Translations under genes and position numbers: made by a program
Part shown: in pieces, positions 14,941-22,184 of the stretch
Layout: each line of letters opens with the position of its first letter
Position numbering within the stretch: position 1 is the first letter of the stretch
DNA from: Phycisphaerae bacterium
Lineage (GTDB): Bacteria; Planctomycetota; Phycisphaerae; Sedimentisphaerales; SG8-4
Direction: 5' to 3'
DNA length: 22,184 bases
Assembly (NCBI GenBank): GCA_030613765.1
Contig: JAUWLI010000008.1
Coordinates: forward strand, 1 to 22,184
The notes under the pieces: model-generated
What the model saw: only the letters and a program-made list of their open reading frames with translations
The model's database searches: none
What the model was told of the DNA's origin: nothing

Positions 14941-17900
14941 ATGGTGCGTGGAATCTCGACTTTTACAAATCTTCCAACGCCGCTCAAGGCGGGACTGGTG
15001 GTCGCCTCCGGGGGGGGGATTTTGGCAGCATTCAGATTAATTTTCTCGCCCAGCGTATTTTGGATCGTGCTTATTGGACTGGCCTTGGTAGCCTTATTAC
15101 TCATGGGGTACTGGCGTCTGCTAAAGTTTCTGAAGAAACGCAAGGCGGCTCCGATGGAACAAGACCTTTTGAAGAGTTCATCGGCCACACCGCAGGGAAT
15201 TAGTGAGCCCGCGAACGTGGCAAAGCTTGATGACTTACGGAAAAAGTTCGAAGAGGGTACCCGAAAGTTTCAAAGCGCCGGCAAGAGCCTTTACAACTTC
15301 CCATGGTATGTAATTGTGGGTGAACCAGGTTCGGGAAAGACCGAAGCCATACGCCACTGTAACGTAGGTTTCCCCCCTGGTCTGCAGGATGAGTTTCAAG
15401 GTACGGGCGGTACCATCAACATGAATTGGTGGTTCACGGACCACGCGGTGATTCTCGATACTGCCGGCCGGTTAATGTTCGAGGAGGTCGAAACAGGCGG
15501 TTCTAAGGAATGGAGAGAGTTCCTAAACTTGATGAAGAAATATCGGCCGCGCTGTCCAATCAACGGCGTGCTGCTCGTAATACCTGCGGATAGTCTTATC
15601 AGGGATACGGCTGACCAAATTGAGCAAAAAGCATCCAAAATTGCCCGACAGTTTGATGTGATCCAGCGCACTCTGGACGTGCGGTTTCCGGTCTTTGTGG
15701 TTGTTACCAAAAGTGACTTGATAAACGGATTCCGTGATTTCTTTGATAACCTGCAGGACCCACAGCTTCAGCATCAGATGTTGGGCTGGTCTAATCCGGC
15801 GCCGCTTGATGAGCCTTACAATCCCGATTTCGTTGACCAACATCTAAAGACAATTCGGGGACGCCTTTTCCGACGCAGGCTTGCACTGTTACATGAAACA
15901 ATGTCTGACGAGCCTGGAGTTGAGAAGATACGCACGGCTGATACGTTGTACGCTTTTCCACAAAGTCTTGCTAAAATAGCACCGCGTATGGCTCGATACC
16001 TGGAACTTATCTTCAGTGTCGGCAGCCAGTGGTCTTGTAAACCTCTGTTTTTCCGTGGCATTTACTTCACCTCATCAATGAGGGAAGGCTCCGCTTTGGA
16101 TGAGGACTTGGCCGAATCGCTTGGCGTACCGGTTGATTCTCTTCCCGACGGACGCGTGTGGGAACGTGACAGGGCTTACTTCCTCCGGGACCTTTTTGTA
16201 AAAAAGATTTTCCGCGAGCAGGGGCTTGTCACCTATGCGACAAATGCAAAAAGCCTGCATAGGCGCCGGAAAACCGCCGTTTTGGTTTCAGCTGCGGCCA
16301 GCGTGATTTTACTGCTTTTCTTCACCTTCTACGCAGCAGGAAAATTCAGCAAAAGCATTGGAGAGATGCAGGAATATTTTGGGGGGCTTGCGAGGTTGAT
16401 GGAAGACAGCCCCAGGGAGGCTCAAAATCAACTGCAAGTGATAAAGAAAGTTGATGAAGAGGGCTATAGATATATTGGCCGCAATCCAATACCCGGCATG
16501 CCGGGTGAAATTAAACGATCGAATGTTTCTGCACGACTTGCCGATGCTGTAGTACGATGGGAGAAAAAGGGCGTACCCTGGATTTTCAAACTTGCGGCTA
16601 AGTTTGCAAGGCGGGTCACACCGGATAAACTGAAGGATGCGCAGGGCGTGGTTTACGAGGTCGGTGTACTTCAACCGTTCATACAGGTCTCCCGGAATCT
16701 GATGGATACACAGGAAAACATTGAATGGATGTACCAGAATCCCGAGACTCAAGTGCTGCGTCAGCTAATTCAGCTCAAGGCCAATAAGCCTCTAAATGAT
16801 GCGGGTGGGTACTCTGCCCAGACCTTCCTGGATCCCTTCTTCGAATATGTTTTTAGCTATGATGAAGATATTGAAGAAGAAGAGGATTTCAAAAAGCGAT
16901 TGAAAGTATACAACGAGGACAAGGCTGAACTACATCGGCCGCTGGAGACCATCTATGGCGAGGCCTGGCCACCGTCATTTCTAAATGACGAGCCCAATGT
17001 GCTCGAAACCGCCATAAAGGTGGACCTTTACAATGCATTCTGGAATGCACAGAGCGAACAGGTTGCCCAGGTTGAGACCATAAAAAAGCTTACAAATTGG
17101 CTCGAACGATTCGACGATGCTGAAGGGCGTATCATAGCACTCAAGGATAGCTATGATAAGGAAGGAGACCCACTTGTAGGTCTTGAGCAGCAGGCGCGGG
17201 CGGCGTTTGTAAGTGACTGGAACGGCCGCTATGATGAGCTCAGTAAAGCCAAGAAGAGTATCGATGACTACGCCCTGTCTATTGGGAATCCACCGTTGCT
17301 GGCAGCCTGGTGGGCCACGGCGGCAAAGAATGCGGGGCAGGATGTCGTACAGAATTACAAGTTCCTTCTTGACGAGCTGGATCCGAACGGGCTTGCAAAG
17401 GGAAGCTTTCTTACGGACGTACGGATCCGCCTGGAAGGCCAGCGCGAAGCGATACTAAAAAGGCTGCGGCTTCCTGAACTTGAACAAAGGCTCAAAGCTT
17501 TAGACGAGAATTTCTATACTCGGGTTAGGGACCGCGGTCCTTTGTATGAAATCCGCTTTGAGATGTATTCAAAAGCAAATGATCAACTGAGCAAGTCGGA
17601 GTCTATCTCCGGGATAGATGAGGTTACGCGGGCCATGGATCAAGTGGACACGGCGGTCAAAAAGGCGCAATTGGAGATCGAAGAGCTACGAGCTCTCAAA
17701 AGTGATGGTTTTCGTGTCCAGGAGGCTGCCGGGATTTGCGAACTGGCCGTGAAACTGGGAGGACTGGGACGATACGACTATGTGGTGAAGAGTGGTTTGG
17801 AAGAAGCGATCGAGCGAATTCGAATGATTGTAGAGCTTCCGGCAGGAGAATCTTACGATCCCAATGTGGCCATACCCATAATTTGCAGTTGGAAGCGTGT

Positions 17901-19224
17901 CGGCGATTGGCTGGTTCAGCCCGATTTGCCTAAGGCCGAGAACGTACAAGTCAAGCAGAAGTATGACGAAGCATATCCGAAGTACGCCGAATACACGAAG
18001 GGATATATTGACTACTGGCTTGTGACTAAGCACAAGCTATGGATGCAAGACCATATCCCCCTCAAAGAGAACTGGGAAGCTCAGCACAAGGAGCTTGAAA
18101 AGCTGGACGTTTTGGATGTTTTTTTAGAATTAGATAAGTTTGGCAAATCTATCGAAGGGGTGGTTCTTGATAAGCTTGAAAGCTACATCTCGGATGTTGA
18201 TGTTAATATGAAGGTCAAACAATTCCGGGACAATCTGAAAAAACTTAACGTAAGCACCAGTGCCGGGAAGCTCTTGGAAAGAAAATGTGAGCGACTACTT
18301 GAAAAGTGGGGAGAGTTAAGTGATGATGCGTTCGAAGTCCGGAATACTTTATTGAGGAATGAGCCTGATAATCTTATTAAATATTACTTCTTTTCCGGCA
18401 GTTCGGCGGTGGAATTCGTGGATAGGTACTGGGACGAGATGGCCCATGTGTCACTGCGTGTACTTGCTAACGAAATACAACGCGAGGGAGGAAAAGCATT
18501 TAACACATTAAGAACACAGTATGGCTATAAGTTTCCGTTGGCACGAGAAAGTACTCAAGATCTGACCCTTAACGATCTAAAAGAGACACATTCTTTGTTA
18601 AGGCGAGCTCTGTCGTTAGAGACATATGATAAAGAGACAGTTGGAGGTGGTATGGAGACGGAGATTGATCAGGTAAATGTGCAGCTAAAGCGGTTACGTG
18701 AACCTCCGGCGCCCAAATCTCTGGAAACATGGGTCGATGGGATCAAACAAGTATTCCGGGGTCTTCCGGAAGAGGGTAGTCTGTACTATTGCAAGATCAG
18801 CGTTCTGAGCAGGGATGAGCACGACAAGTATTTACTCGAAAACGAAGAGTATTTACCTGATAAATTCCCGTTCTGCAAACTTGTCCAGGGAGATGAGATA
18901 AATAAGCAAATCAGACTTCGTGGCTTGGTAAAGAAGGAAATGTTGGGAATAGTAAAATATCCTTATGATGAGCCTGTTGAGTTTTTGTTTTACGAGTCTG
19001 CAGTAGATGAGAGTCCTCAACATTTGGAATTTCCCAAGTTATGGGCATGTCTCAAAATGTTGCATGAATATTCTGAACCGGATAAAGGTAAAGGATATAT
19101 TAAACTGGATAAGAAGGAACTTCCGGGAGTACTCTGGTTACAACTTGAATTTTGTAAAGAATCGGACGGGACAGACCCCATTAGTTTTCCGAAAACTAAT
19201 GAATGGCCTTCTTCAAAAAAATAA
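14941..19224 (+). CDS. tssM: T6SS inner-membrane protein TssM (IcmF family) with Walker A motif
   Basis: TssM (1427 aa) spans the inner membrane and forms the trans-envelope channel with TssL and normally TssJ. Two N-terminal hydrophobic segments (~17-33 and 38-58) precede a cytosolic NTPase-like domain with GEPGSGKT (127-134, Walker A) and ILDTAGR (171-177, Walker B-like/switch); both look intact, whereas many TssM have degenerate ones. The KSDLI-type motif (VVTKSDLINGF, ~256-266) also fits. A third TM (~446-465) leads to a ~960-residue periplasmic region of helical and C-terminal beta type. It is longer than the ~1100-1300 of most TssM. ATG 14941 has GGAG 13 nt upstream, a loose spacing. 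It lies 20 nt after tssL and 28 nt before tagF. Confidence 0.97.
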   Translation: MVRGISTFTNLPTPLKAGLVVASGGGILAAFRLIFSPSVFWIVLIGLALVALLLMGYWRLLKFLKKRKAAPMEQDLLKSSSATPQGISEPANVAKLDDLRKKFEEGTRKFQSAGKSLYNFPWYVIVGEPGSGKTEAIRHCNVGFPPGLQDEFQGTGGTINMNWWFTDHAVILDTAGRLMFEEVETGGSKEWREFLNLMKKYRPRCPINGVLLVIPADSLIRDTADQIEQKASKIARQFDVIQRTLDVRFPVFVVVTKSDLINGFRDFFDNLQDPQLQHQMLGWSNPAPLDEPYNPDFVDQHLKTIRGRLFRRRLALLHETMSDEPGVEKIRTADTLYAFPQSLAKIAPRMARYLELIFSVGSQWSCKPLFFRGIYFTSSMREGSALDEDLAESLGVPVDSLPDGRVWERDRAYFLRDLFVKKIFREQGLVTYATNAKSLHRRRKTAVLVSAAASVILLLFFTFYAAGKFSKSIGEMQEYFGGLARLMEDSPREAQNQLQVIKKVDEEGYRYIGRNPIPGMPGEIKRSNVSARLADAVVRWEKKGVPWIFKLAAKFARRVTPDKLKDAQGVVYEVGVLQPFIQVSRNLMDTQENIEWMYQNPETQVLRQLIQLKANKPLNDAGGYSAQTFLDPFFEYVFSYDEDIEEEEDFKKRLKVYNEDKAELHRPLETIYGEAWPPSFLNDEPNVLETAIKVDLYNAFWNAQSEQVAQVETIKKLTNWLERFDDAEGRIIALKDSYDKEGDPLVGLEQQARAAFVSDWNGRYDELSKAKKSIDDYALSIGNPPLLAAWWATAAKNAGQDVVQNYKFLLDELDPNGLAKGSFLTDVRIRLEGQREAILKRLRLPELEQRLKALDENFYTRVRDRGPLYEIRFEMYSKANDQLSKSESISGIDEVTRAMDQVDTAVKKAQLEIEELRALKSDGFRVQEAAGICELAVKLGGLGRYDYVVKSGLEEAIERIRMIVELPAGESYDPNVAIPIICSWKRVGDWLVQPDLPKAENVQVKQKYDEAYPKYAEYTKGYIDYWLVTKHKLWMQDHIPLKENWEAQHKELEKLDVLDVFLELDKFGKSIEGVVLDKLESYISDVDVNMKVKQFRDNLKKLNVSTSAGKLLERKCERLLEKWGELSDDAFEVRNTLLRNEPDNLIKYYFFSGSSAVEFVDRYWDEMAHVSLRVLANEIQREGGKAFNTLRTQYGYKFPLARESTQDLTLNDLKETHSLLRRALSLETYDKETVGGGMETEIDQVNVQLKRLREPPAPKSLETWVDGIKQVFRGLPEEGSLYYCKISVLSRDEHDKYLLENEEYLPDKFPFCKLVQGDEINKQIRLRGLVKKEMLGIVKYPYDEPVEFLFYESAVDESPQHLEFPKLWACLKMLHEYSEPDKGKGYIKLDKKELPGVLWLQLEFCKESDGTDPISFPKTNEWPSSKK

Positions 19225-19252
19225 GTGACTTTTTTTTACGGATATAAAGGCT

Positions 19253-20221
19253 TTGGCTTCAATTTTGAAAAAAATTGTCAAACGGTTTAATCAAAAGGGG
19301 CAGAACGCTGCATCCGAAAGAGTTTTTACAGCAGCGTTTGGCAAGCATCCGGGGTGGGATGACCATATTGATGACATTGGTCTTGATACGGAGGTTCTCG
19401 TCGCTGTAAAACGCATCCTTTACATACAGGGTATCGGCAGCAATATTGACTCCGGAAATTGGGACAAGCTTGAGGAAAACCAACAAGTAGAAAAGTTCGG
19501 ACATGCCTTTTTGTGGTGCATGAGTGGGGACGTGGTCGTTGGACGTTTGTGGTCTTCTCGGGATGGAAAAGGACGGTCAAGTTACCCAATGGTTGTCTGT
19601 GTTCAGTGTTCACAGCTGCCACTACAATGGGTGTTAAAGAATATTCTGCCTCGTTTGGAAGGAATCGAGCAGGCTTGCACCGGCACCACGTCGGCAGATG
19701 ACGTTCGAAGAATCATCGATGATGCTCGACATCAATTCCGGCAGCTGGCGCAACAAGGTGAGCCGCCGACAAAAATTGTGGTGGAGGGTTCACTTATGCT
19801 GGCACAACTTGCCGGGTTGCCGGAAATGGGTCCAAACCGTCAAGGTCTTCACCGCGTCCTTTACCATATTGATCGCGAAGTTGTCCAGGCTGGTTCCGGA
19901 ACCGGCAAGGGTGGGGAATTACGGCCGGCACTGATAAGAGTGCCGGGTTCTTATGCTGCCGTACAGGAAAATGCTCTTTTTTGGATTAGTTTCCTGTTGG
20001 CCAAATTTGGTCCTAATACACAAATACTGGTAATCATGCCTTTGTGGGATTCCTGGATAGACATAGTGATAGGTGAACCAACAGATTTACATTTGTTTTG
20101 TCTGCGAGCCTCCATCGGTGTGGTTCCGCTTACGAGCAGTATTCCGTATAGCATGGATTCGGATTTTGTGTCTCAAACAAATCGACTTATCGATGATTCA
20201 CAAAGTGACCCCAAGGATTAG
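19253..20221 (+). CDS. tagF: T6SS post-translational regulator TagF-like protein
   Basis: TagF represses T6SS firing after translation, and is relieved by the PpkA/Fha kinase route in Pseudomonas. This 322-aa version has FGKHPGWDDHI (29-39), equivalent to the family opening FGKLPxxGDF, and GRLWSSRDGKGRSSYPMVV (97-115), equivalent to the family SxDxxGRxYP stretch. GKHPGWDDH departs from the Proteobacterial form, so the assignment rests on these blocks and the context. A TTG start at 19253 is the first in-frame option after a stop; AAAGG ends only 2 nt before it. The alternative TTG at 19265 has a ~14-nt spacing. No ATG is available until residue 90. Weak initiation would fit low dosage of a repressor. 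It is the last operon gene, and its stop overlaps the terminator stem. Confidence 0.8.
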   Translation: MASILKKIVKRFNQKGQNAASERVFTAAFGKHPGWDDHIDDIGLDTEVLVAVKRILYIQGIGSNIDSGNWDKLEENQQVEKFGHAFLWCMSGDVVVGRLWSSRDGKGRSSYPMVVCVQCSQLPLQWVLKNILPRLEGIEQACTGTTSADDVRRIIDDARHQFRQLAQQGEPPTKIVVEGSLMLAQLAGLPEMGPNRQGLHRVLYHIDREVVQAGSGTGKGGELRPALIRVPGSYAAVQENALFWISFLLAKFGPNTQILVIMPLWDSWIDIVIGEPTDLHLFCLRASIGVVPLTSSIPYSMDSDFVSQTNRLIDDSQSDPKD

Positions 20222-20250
20222 AGTTTTATTGGATAAACTAATCCTTTTTT
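20215..20250 (+). terminator. Intrinsic terminator closing the T6SS operon
   Basis: GGATTAG (20215-20221) pairs with CTAATCC (20238-20244), extended inward by TTT/AAA across a 2-nt bulge, with an 8-nt loop and TTTTTT (20245-20250) at once afterwards. The left arm includes the tagF stop codon TAG (20219-20221), so the ribosome terminating on tagF would cover it. Confidence 0.85.
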
Positions 20251-20640
20251 GATATGCCGTGCCATACAAAGATGTGAGATTTCCGATCAACTGTATTTGG
20301 TAATAAAGCCCGTGCTGTCCAAACAGTCATGTTTATCCTTTGATCACACTCGGAGGTATCGTCCGACTTTATGTTAATGGTAAGCCCCACCCTACATGCC
20401 TTCGGAGAGTTATCGGTTGCCAGTTTTCAGGTTTTCGGTGGGCAGTGCCCACCCTACCAAAGAAATAAGAACTGTGGGCATGGCACATCCTCGTATCGTC
20501 TTTTCACTGTCGGCGCACGACTTTAGCTGTTATCATAAAACCGTAGCGCCAGTACTGGTGGACAACTGAGTATGCCCCGGGCCTCGTCCCATGTGTTGGT
20601 CGTTAAAAAGAGAGTAGAGGCGAAGTTACAGGTGATAACT
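20251..20640. other. Intergenic region between tagF and the glycosidase gene
   Basis: No gene is called. It holds the palindromic repeat at 20437-20453 with a partial direct copy at 20386-20395. The open frame of the next gene extends upstream to 20572 (ATG), but the coding start is placed at 20641. I find no convincing -35/-10 pair for the downstream gene. Confidence 0.5.
20386..20458. repeat. Palindromic intergenic repeat with direct repeat of one arm
   Basis: GGTGGGCA (20437-20444), one centre base and TGCCCACC (20446-20453) form a perfect 8-bp inverted repeat. The 10-mer CCCACCCTAC of its right side (20448-20457) occurs again at 20386-20395. Elements of the form GTAGGGTGGGCA-TGCCCACCCTAC are common dispersed intergenic repeats in several bacterial phyla. 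Here one complete and one half copy are seen. Confidence 0.6.
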
Positions 20641-22116
20641 ATGAAGAAGACTATAATATGTTCGAGTGTTGTTTCGTTGGTCATAAGCTGTCTGGCTATG
20701 GGTTCACAGGTAAAACAGGCCAGACTATGGGAGCCGGTAGAGTGGATATTCCAAAATCCAGGTTACTCCGGCAATCCATTCGATCTGGAAGTCCTGGCAA
20801 CGTTCACACACGTCAAGAGCGGGCAGATTATTAGAACCGAGATGTTCTATGCCGGCGGTGACAGTTGGAAACTGCGCTTTACCGGGAACAAGACCGGCCA
20901 ATGGAGATTTGTTACCAGAAGCTCCGATCCGGAACTGGTCGGCCTTGAAGGCCAAGTCGATGTCAAGCCTAATCCCGGTGTGCCGGGTTTTATGACAAAC
21001 TACGGCAGCAAATGGGGACGACTGGGAATCAAGAAGGCCTTTGTGCCACAGTATGTGATGTACTGTGATCCGCCTTTGTTTTACCGGAATCCTGATCGCA
21101 TAGACACTGATATCCACAAGTTCTTTGTCGAACACGGATTCAACGGTTTTCACATCGGTGTTCTTGGTCGCTGGTTCGACCTTGAAAAGACCCGCTCGAA
21201 TGAAATAACCGCAGCCGATCCGAATCCCGACCCACGCACCTTCGAGGCACTTGAACTATTATTAAGAAAGGTCCATGCCGCAGGCGGTGTCGTGCATATC
21301 TGGGCCTGGGGCGATGAGCAGCGGAGAATGACACCGAGAAGGTGGGGTCTGAACGGCAAGGTTGACAGGCGCCTGCAGCGCTACATCTGTGCTCGACTTG
21401 GCCCGCTGCCCGGCTGGTCGATGGGCTACGGCTTTGACCTGCAGGAATGGGTGAAGGATAAGGAACTGCGTGCCTGGCACGAATATATGCACAGCCACCT
21501 TGGCTGGTTTCATTTCCTCGGCGGACGGGCACCTGACCTGGCTCAGATATGTGATGGTCTGGATTATTCTTCTTATCAACAGCATCGGCCCGACTACGAT
21601 ATTTACGTCAAGGCTATTGCTCAATACCCTGATAAACCCACTTTTATGGAAGACCGGTTCCGAGTCCGCAAGAATGTCTATCCTGACAAGGACTACGATT
21701 TCGATATGACTCGTCGTGGCTTATGGCACTCGACAATGGCCGGCGGCGCAGCAAATATCTGGGGCAATCTGCTCAATCCCCGCCCTGATGGTGTATCACA
21801 TCCTTACCCGAACAAAGAACAAATCAAGACCTGGTCACTGTTCTGGCAAGACCGTTTCAAAAAAGAGATGATCTGCGATAACAGCATAACCGACGGTGTG
21901 TGCCTAAAGGTGCCGGGCAAGCTGCTTACCTTCTATAAAGAGAACGCGGACTCAATCAAGATGGACCTGAGTGAGCTAAAAGACAAATTCGATGCGGTCG
22001 CCGTCGACACTCGCAAAAAATACAAAGAACTCAGACTATCGCACTTTTCTGCAAAACCAAAACAGGTTTTTAAAGCCCCTTACAAATCCGACTGGGTCGT
22101 TGCCATAACACGATGA
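20641..22116 (+). CDS. Secreted DUF5060/TIM-barrel glycoside hydrolase-like protein
   Basis: This 491-aa protein probably cleaves a polysaccharide outside the cytoplasm. Start ATG 20641 is chosen because a signal peptide (MKK, hydrophobic ~5-20, cut near AMGS) begins there and AGGTGA (20630-20635) lies 5 nt upstream; the open frame from 20572 would bury it. Residues ~30-110 match a DUF5060 beta-sandwich (GNPFDLEVLATFTHVKSG, GDSWKLRFTGNKTGQWRF). The region ~125-420 looks like a DUF4038/GH140-type barrel, with WAWGDEQ (221-227) and PTFMEDRFR (E337 a candidate catalytic acid; inference). The C-terminus (~430-491) ends PKQVFKAPYKSDWVVAI, like the small beta domain that closes such enzymes. The substrate is not predictable. 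A terminator separates it from the T6SS operon and its Sec signal argues against T6SS export. Confidence 0.82.
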   Translation: MKKTIICSSVVSLVISCLAMGSQVKQARLWEPVEWIFQNPGYSGNPFDLEVLATFTHVKSGQIIRTEMFYAGGDSWKLRFTGNKTGQWRFVTRSSDPELVGLEGQVDVKPNPGVPGFMTNYGSKWGRLGIKKAFVPQYVMYCDPPLFYRNPDRIDTDIHKFFVEHGFNGFHIGVLGRWFDLEKTRSNEITAADPNPDPRTFEALELLLRKVHAAGGVVHIWAWGDEQRRMTPRRWGLNGKVDRRLQRYICARLGPLPGWSMGYGFDLQEWVKDKELRAWHEYMHSHLGWFHFLGGRAPDLAQICDGLDYSSYQQHRPDYDIYVKAIAQYPDKPTFMEDRFRVRKNVYPDKDYDFDMTRRGLWHSTMAGGAANIWGNLLNPRPDGVSHPYPNKEQIKTWSLFWQDRFKKEMICDNSITDGVCLKVPGKLLTFYKENADSIKMDLSELKDKFDAVAVDTRKKYKELRLSHFSAKPKQVFKAPYKSDWVVAITR

Positions 22117-22184
22117 AACACCGGACCGCATCTTGTTAACCTGTTCCGAAATTTCAGATCCTCCGGCCGTCCAATTCGTATCGT
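22117..22184. other. Sequence after the glycosidase gene to window edge
   Basis: Only 68 nt remain. No terminator stem with a T-tract and no start of a further gene is recognisable. Confidence 0.4.

Noticed and set aside
20641..22116. Glycosidase as a T6SS peptidoglycan-degrading effector
   Set aside because: It has a Sec signal peptide, lies after a strong terminator and a ~420-nt gap, lacks an immunity partner, and belongs to a polysaccharide-hydrolase type, not a muramidase family.

Overview
The window carries a nearly complete type VI secretion system (T6SS) core operon on the + strand. It is flanked on the left by two minus-strand genes and on the right by a secreted glycoside-hydrolase-like gene. 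A T6SS implies a diderm (Gram-negative-type) bacterium. Mixed ATG/GTG/TTG starts, clear Shine-Dalgarno sites, medium GC, a pentapeptide-repeat/K+-channel fusion and a DUF5060-type glycosidase would suit a Planctomycetota (Phycisphaerae/Sedimentisphaerales-like) genome. This assignment is a weak inference; no rRNA or taxonomic marker gene is present.

Layout. 1-454 is noncoding, with a nested inverted repeat and a minus-strand terminator. 455-1402 (-) encodes a 315-aa protein with ureohydrolase (arginase-fold)-like metal motifs. 1750-3126 (-) encodes a pentapeptide-repeat protein fused to a two-TM K+-channel domain. Both minus-strand genes are preceded by a matching upstream block (13-mer + 11 bp + 10-mer) that reads as a sigma70-type promoter. 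3127-3719 is a divergent regulatory region: a strong promoter (TTGACA-N17-TAAAAT) with a 10-bp palindrome in its spacer, helically phased T-tracts upstream, and a ~245-nt hairpin-rich leader. 3720-20221 holds tssA-tssB-tssC-hcp-tagJ-tssE-tssF-tssG-[unknown 311-aa gene]-tssK-tssL-tssM-tagF, all on +, closed by a clear intrinsic terminator that overlaps the tagF stop codon. A second good promoter lies just before the 311-aa gene, so the cluster can be read as a sheath/tube/baseplate unit and a TssK/membrane-complex/TagF unit. 20641-22116 is a Sec-exported DUF5060/TIM-barrel glycoside hydrolase candidate, separated by ~420 nt containing a palindromic repeat.

How it works together. TssB/TssC form the contractile sheath, Hcp the inner tube, and TssE/F/G/K the baseplate. 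TssL/TssM form the inner-membrane anchor, TssA organises assembly, TagJ is a TssB-linked accessory, and TagF is a post-translational repressor. The order tssB-tssC-hcp-tagJ-tssE-tssF-tssG matches the Pseudomonas H1-type cluster as I remember it, but the slot where clpV would follow tssG holds an unrecognised 311-aa gene with its own promoter. No clpV (tssH), vgrG (tssI), PAAR, tssJ, effector or immunity gene is visible although both ends of the operon are in view. They must be encoded elsewhere or be replaced.
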